Shown here piece after piece: positions 60,237 through 64,000 of a stretch of 64,000 bases of DNA. The translations under genes were made by a program, and so were the position numbers. Origin of the DNA: Batillaria attramentaria (taxonomy: Eukaryota > Mollusca > Gastropoda > Batillariidae); the NCBI GenBank assembly GCA_018292915.2, contig JACVVK020000089.1, positions 62,001-126,000 of the forward strand, read 5' to 3'. The notes under the pieces were generated by a model, which saw nothing but the letters and a program-made list of their open reading frames with translations, had not been told where the DNA came from and did no database searches. The first letter of the stretch is position 1. Every line of letters begins with the position of its first letter.

Positions 60237-60714
60237 CATTTACTGATGACGATCCAGTGCTTTGACGTTGACTGTCACCGACCTGTCAGCGAACTCTTCC
60301 TTCCAAACAAGCGACTGTTTTGACAAGTGCACTAGTGACCAGCAGACCGAGGCGCCGGAGAGATGTCTCACACACACAAAAAAAAAAAGGGACAATGAAC
60401 TCGAGGAGGAAAGTGCACGCACTTTATCACAATCCATTTGCTACGGGTGAGCACGTGCGTCCATACACCTGAGAAATCACGATAACCAAAGCAGAGAATC
60501 TTGATGAACAATCTCTATGACGCATGGACTTCAGAGGCATAGCGGGCTAGACAGCGCCAGCAAGCGCAAGCTCGTATGAAATAAAATGAATCGAACCTTT
60601 ATTTTCCAACGATGGAAGTTTTTGGTCCGCAAACCAGTATTACAACTTGCCGTTGCTACAACTACAAAGGATAAAGAGTACTCTCATAAAGACAAAAACA
60701 AACACAAATAATAA

Positions 60715-61375
60715 TAATAATAAGAAGAGAGAGAGAGAGAGAGTCAAGGAATCAAGGGATCAAGGGATCAATGAAACTTCATTTTACAACGGTAGAGGCA
60801 GTTGACGTCAGATAGTCAGTTTTCATAGACAGACAGCCAGACACAGACAGACAGACGGACCGAGAGCCCGACTGACCTTATTTACAAAGATGGGCTTTAG
60901 AAACACACACCAAACCACTGACATGTCCTTGCATGAACACGTTTTCTAGAGAGAGAGAGAGAGAGAGTCAACTTGAAGCGATAGCGACAGTCAGACTTGA
61001 AAACGGCGACAGCTAGATAGAGAAAAAGACAGAAAGAGAGAGGACTAAAACGATAGGAACTGAGAAAGGGAGAAGCTCTAAGACAGACAGACAGACAGAC
61101 CGAGACCCCGGGAGACCGACTGACTTTATTCACAAAGAGAGGCTATAGAAAGACACGCCAAATCACAGACCTGTCCTTGCTAAAGGTCTGCGTGAACACG
61201 ATTTCGAGACAGAGCGAGAGAGTCAGTTTGAAGCGATAGTGAAAGGCAGAAAAACGGCGACAGCTAGATGAAGAAAACGAAGAAAAAGTGAGGGCCATGG
61301 CGATAGGAGGGTGTTTGGGGGTTTAACGTCCTTTCCCATCAACAAAGCGATAGGAACAGAGAAAGGGAGAAGCTC
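60715..61375. repeat. ~250-bp tandem duplication, GA-rich
   Basis: 60835-61080 and 61080-61375 share GACAGACAGAC..GACCGAGA, CTGAC(C/T)TTATT(T/C)ACAAAGA, CCTGTCCTTGC, CGTGAACACGATTT, GAAGCGATAG and GGAGAAGCTCTAAGA. The second copy carries a 38-bp SINE-A insertion. Confidence 0.75.
61300..61355 (-). mobile_element. Minimal SINE-A insertion (38 bp) with 9-bp target-site duplication
   Basis: GCGATAGGA at 61300-61308 and 61347-61355 flanks GGGTGTTTGGGGGTTTAACG and 18 more bases of SINE-A tail. The sister copy of the tandem duplication (near 61047) has the site once and without the insert. Confidence 0.85.
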
Positions 61376-61680
61376 TAAGAGAGACAGTGACAGAAAGAGA
61401 GAGAGGGGGAAAACAGAGAGAGAAAGAAATGGACATAAAGAGAGACAAAGTGATAGAGACAGAGAGAGAAAAAAATAGAGGGAAATAAAACAGACAAAGA
61501 AGGGACAGAAGACAGAGAAAGAAAGAGAGACAAAGTGAGAGAGACAGAGACAGAGAGAGAGTGACAGAAAGAAAGAGAGGGAAATAAAACAGACAGACAA
61601 AGAAGGGACAGAAAGAAAAACACAAAGTGATAGAGAAAAAGAGACGGGGAGACAGTGACAGAAAGACAGACAGACCGAGA
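61376..61680. repeat. Purine-rich GACAGA/GAAAGA array
   Basis: Irregular GA, CAGA and AAAGAGA units with internal ~120-bp duplications (GGGAAATAAAACAGACAAAGAAGGGACAGA, at about 61479 and again at 61579). Reading frames on the other strand (FLSLSLSL) are artefacts. Confidence 0.8.
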
Positions 61681-61709
61681 CGAGAACAGAGATAGACACA
61701 CTCCTCTAA

Positions 61710-61715
61710 ACCGTT

Positions 61716-61758
<43 letters not shown>
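61710..61758. repeat. (GTT)n microsatellite
   Basis: Pure GTT units passing into GTTT. Confidence 0.9.
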
Positions 61759-61760
<2 letters not shown>

Positions 61761-61829
61761 GTTTGTTTGTTTGTTGTTGTGTGGGGTTTTGTTGTTGTTT
61801 TTTTGTTTGTTTGTTTCCCTTGATTTTAA

Positions 61830-62700
61830 AAAAAAACCCTCAGTGCCGGACGAAAGGAATGCCGTTTTTTCTACATTCAAACTCTCATTATTTCTGCCCC
61901 CACCTAACTTCACAGTGGGTGGCCCCTCCACCACGCCGCTGAACCCAAGTCAAGTTGAGTTTACTTCTCACAAAAGCGAAGTGAGAAACACGCGAAAGTA
62001 TCGGGGCCACTGCCTGAAATAATCAGCTCCAGTGCAAAAGTTGACATGCGCTTTTCTGCGTCGCTGCTCACGTCTATTTATTGCTGGTTCTAAGACGCTG
62101 AGCCGAGTACAGATGACGTAAGTTTTATTCGTAGTTTTTACATGATAAACCCAGACGATTGCGAGCTATTCCAAAAGTGCTATTCCACAAGAATGCACAA
62201 GTTTAGAACTGCAGGTAAAAGAGTCAAGCGGTCTTTACGCAAGATGAAAAACGTGCATTTTAAACCCAAGCCCAAACAAGCGCTATTTTACGTGAATGCA
62301 CGCAAGTTTCTAAAAGTTGAACAAAAGTCAAGTGATCTTTCCACAAATATACAGAAAGTGTAAATCCAAACAATAACCAAAGGGTAAAGCTTGGAAGTTC
62401 TGCTTCCACCAATCGACTCCATTTTAGCTTTAAAAATAAAAAAATAAAAAAAACACGCCAAATTAGACCCCAAAAGCAAACCTCCGTAATATCAATCGGC
62501 CACTCAGCAAGTCTGCCCGACAGTGTTTTAAAAAAAAAAAAAAAAAAAACTTCCCTAACAAGCACCGCTCAACCAATCACAATTAATTTCCCTACCAATC
62601 AGCCCTCCCTAAACGCGTACCATGTGACATCAATGCACCGCAGACTGCTGGAGCCTGTAATGGCTTTCTGACGATTCCGTCGTGTCGTCTGTCCATCTGG
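61830..62700. other. Intergenic with a short duplication
   Basis: CGCTATTTTACGTGAATGCACGCAAGTTT (about 62280) resembles GTGCTATTCCACAAGAATGCACAAGTTT (about 62177), with AAGTCAAG(T/C)G(A/G)TCTTT after each: a diverged ~100-bp pair. There is a poly-A at 62528-62549. Confidence 0.4.
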
Positions 62701-62718
62701 GTGGAGGCGAAAGGGAGG

Positions 62719-62719
<1 letters not shown>

Positions 62720-62760
<41 letters not shown>
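62720..62760. repeat. (GA)n then G-run
   Basis: A GA repeat followed by GGGGGGGGG. No gene is recognised in 62760-63180. Confidence 0.8.
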
Positions 62761-63194
62761 ACGTGGGATGTAGAGGTGGAGGTAACCCGCGCTGGACCGT
62801 CCTTGTAATGGCGACTCTCCGAGGACATGATTAGCCCTAGCGACAGTCATTACGAGGGTCGCCTGACCCACGTCAACGTCCTAGGGCGCGTCCCTCCTCT
62901 CCTGTTGAATGTCTGGTGTTTTCATTGCTCTCGGCGATACACTTTTACAGGCAAGGCACTGAGCGCCAGCGTGATCGTCATCCGGTGTCCTAATAACAGG
63001 AAGACTTGGACGTTTCGCTAATTCCTAACTGAGAGGGGAAAAATAACACAAACAACTTGACTCCCCAGAGCGCGAGACAATGAGGTCCCAACTGACGCCG
63101 CTCCTTGCTGTTGTTGCTGGAATTTGTCTTCGTTTGCGTCGCTCCCGTGTGCTGACGACGACGTATGGTGACCAACGACATAATATGACCACAC

Positions 63195-63560
63195 ATGACG
63201 ACAATGATTAATTATGATGATGATAAAGGACCATGACGACGATGATGATCAGGATGAGAGGAGAATGATGGTGATGACGACGACACTGATGACGACGACT
63301 GACGCCGAAGATGGCCAAGACGATGGTAATGATGGCCAAAACGACAACAACGACGACGACGACGAGGGAGAGGAGGAAGATGGCGCGCGGCGATGATGGT
63401 GATGACGACGACGATGATAATGGCGGCGGCGGCGGCGGCTATGATGACGATGGCGGCGACAAAGATGATGGCGATGCTGAAGACGACGACATCGAGGGTG
63501 AAGACGATGACGGTGACGATGAAGACAACGACGATGACGACGACGACAACGATGACAGCG
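63195..63560. repeat. GAY/GRC trinucleotide-rich tract
   Basis: An imperfect (GAC/GAT/GGC)n stretch of about 365 bases. It is open in several frames on both strands (Asp-rich on plus, His/Arg-rich on minus), as expected of an impure trinucleotide repeat. No start context, splice site or flanking domain supports a protein. Confidence 0.75.
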
Positions 63561-64000
63561 ACTTTTCCCCAAAAACCACACGACACGTTCCAATCAAACC
63601 TTATCGAACATTCTGCTAGAGCAGGAGGGCCGCATTCATCCTCATTAATGAAGGAATTCATCCTTCCGGAATTACCAGATGTATATTCAGCTTGACGGAC
63701 TTTTCAATCTAGCGCATGTTACGCAAAAAAAATTCCCCCGTCCCGTTGCACGAGTTGCGTAATCAAATATCCACCGCCCATTCAACGAGGGAAACCAAAC
63801 TAATGCCCCACAGCTCAACGCACACTACAGCTACTTCCAGCCCAGCCGTCTAGGGAGAGGTAAGCCACGGCTGAAAGGACCGGGGCCGGACATTCGCTCG
63901 TCTGTGAGACAGCCTCGTTAGCTAATTAACCGACGCTGGTCCCTCCTGGTCTTGGGCATCAGCATGCGGCCTGCTGGCTCAGTGCATGTCAAGCTCAGTC
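63561..64000. other. Intergenic, nothing recognised
   Basis: Unique-looking sequence to the window end; no supported feature. Confidence 0.4.

Noticed and set aside
61223..61934. Ser/Leu-rich membrane proteins on the minus strand
   Set aside because: Composition comes from the GA/CAGA purine array, with overlapping frames open at once.
63311..63619. Asp-rich acidic protein
   Set aside because: Every frame through this GAY trinucleotide tract is open. There is no start context, splice site or conserved flank.

Overview
The window reads as a gene-poor, repeat-saturated stretch of an animal nuclear genome, most likely a mollusc and probably a gastropod. I infer this from split genes with GT-AG introns, two rhodopsin-class GPCRs of types I associate with lophotrochozoans, several tRNA-derived SINE families, and very dense CA/GT, GA/CT, CAGA and poly-C tracts. 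Nothing looks bacterial or viral, and no autonomous transposon ORF (reverse transcriptase or transposase) is readable.

Genes. (1) At 41977-43779 (+) there is an intact two-exon FMRFamide-receptor-like GPCR of 404 residues, with a clean upstream stop, start and splice junctions. (2) At 55084-57521 (+) there is a three-exon orphan GPCR, a chemoreceptor-like type by inference. All splice sites are readable, but the assembled CDS is exactly one base short, with an apparent 1-nt frameshift in TM4. (3) At 16018-16159 (-) there is an isolated internal exon with excellent splice sites that belongs to an unidentified gene. (4) At 5170-5326 (+) a TATA box is followed by a first-exon-like stretch ending in a strong donor. 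The two receptors lie about 11 kb apart on the same strand, with different architecture and no sign of recent duplication.

Layout. 1-3 kb: a microsatellite-plus-hairpin element (family F), a SINE, and a 185-bp tandem duplication. 3-12 kb: SINEs of families A, C and D, a Harbinger-like MITE (8004-8611), and a giant TGCG/TG tract inside a SINE-D. 12-17 kb: a 60-bp inverted repeat, a SINE-B, a 44-bp triplication, the minus-strand exon and a MITE copy. 17-26 kb: microsatellites, an array of acceptor-like repeat units (18.6-19.8 kb), a segmental tandem duplication, and retroposon tails ending in GA/CT. 26-42 kb: SINE-A and SINE-B copies, a perfect 28-bp hairpin (28.7 kb), the inverted copy of family F (29.4-29.7 kb) next to a 305-bp tandem dimer, and a TIR element (35.5 kb). 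42-44 kb: GPCR 1. 44-54 kb: a SINE-tail minisatellite (45.3-45.9 kb), a ~115-bp degenerate array interrupted by a full-length SINE-C, a MITE, and a compound minisatellite/CA array (52.6-53.5 kb). 55-57.5 kb: GPCR 2, with a 121-nt poly-C and a SINE in its second intron. 57.6-64 kb: truncated SINEs with clear target-site duplications, a self-complementary GT/CA pair, purine-rich arrays and a GAY-rich trinucleotide tract.

The most distinctive feature is the coupling between tRNA-derived SINEs and simple repeats. A SINE tail has become a 15-copy minisatellite, a SINE interior has grown into a ~290-bp tetranucleotide tract, and several SINE-A copies sit in or against GA/CT or TCTG repeats. Exact target-site duplications around six insertions allow their ends to be set to the base.
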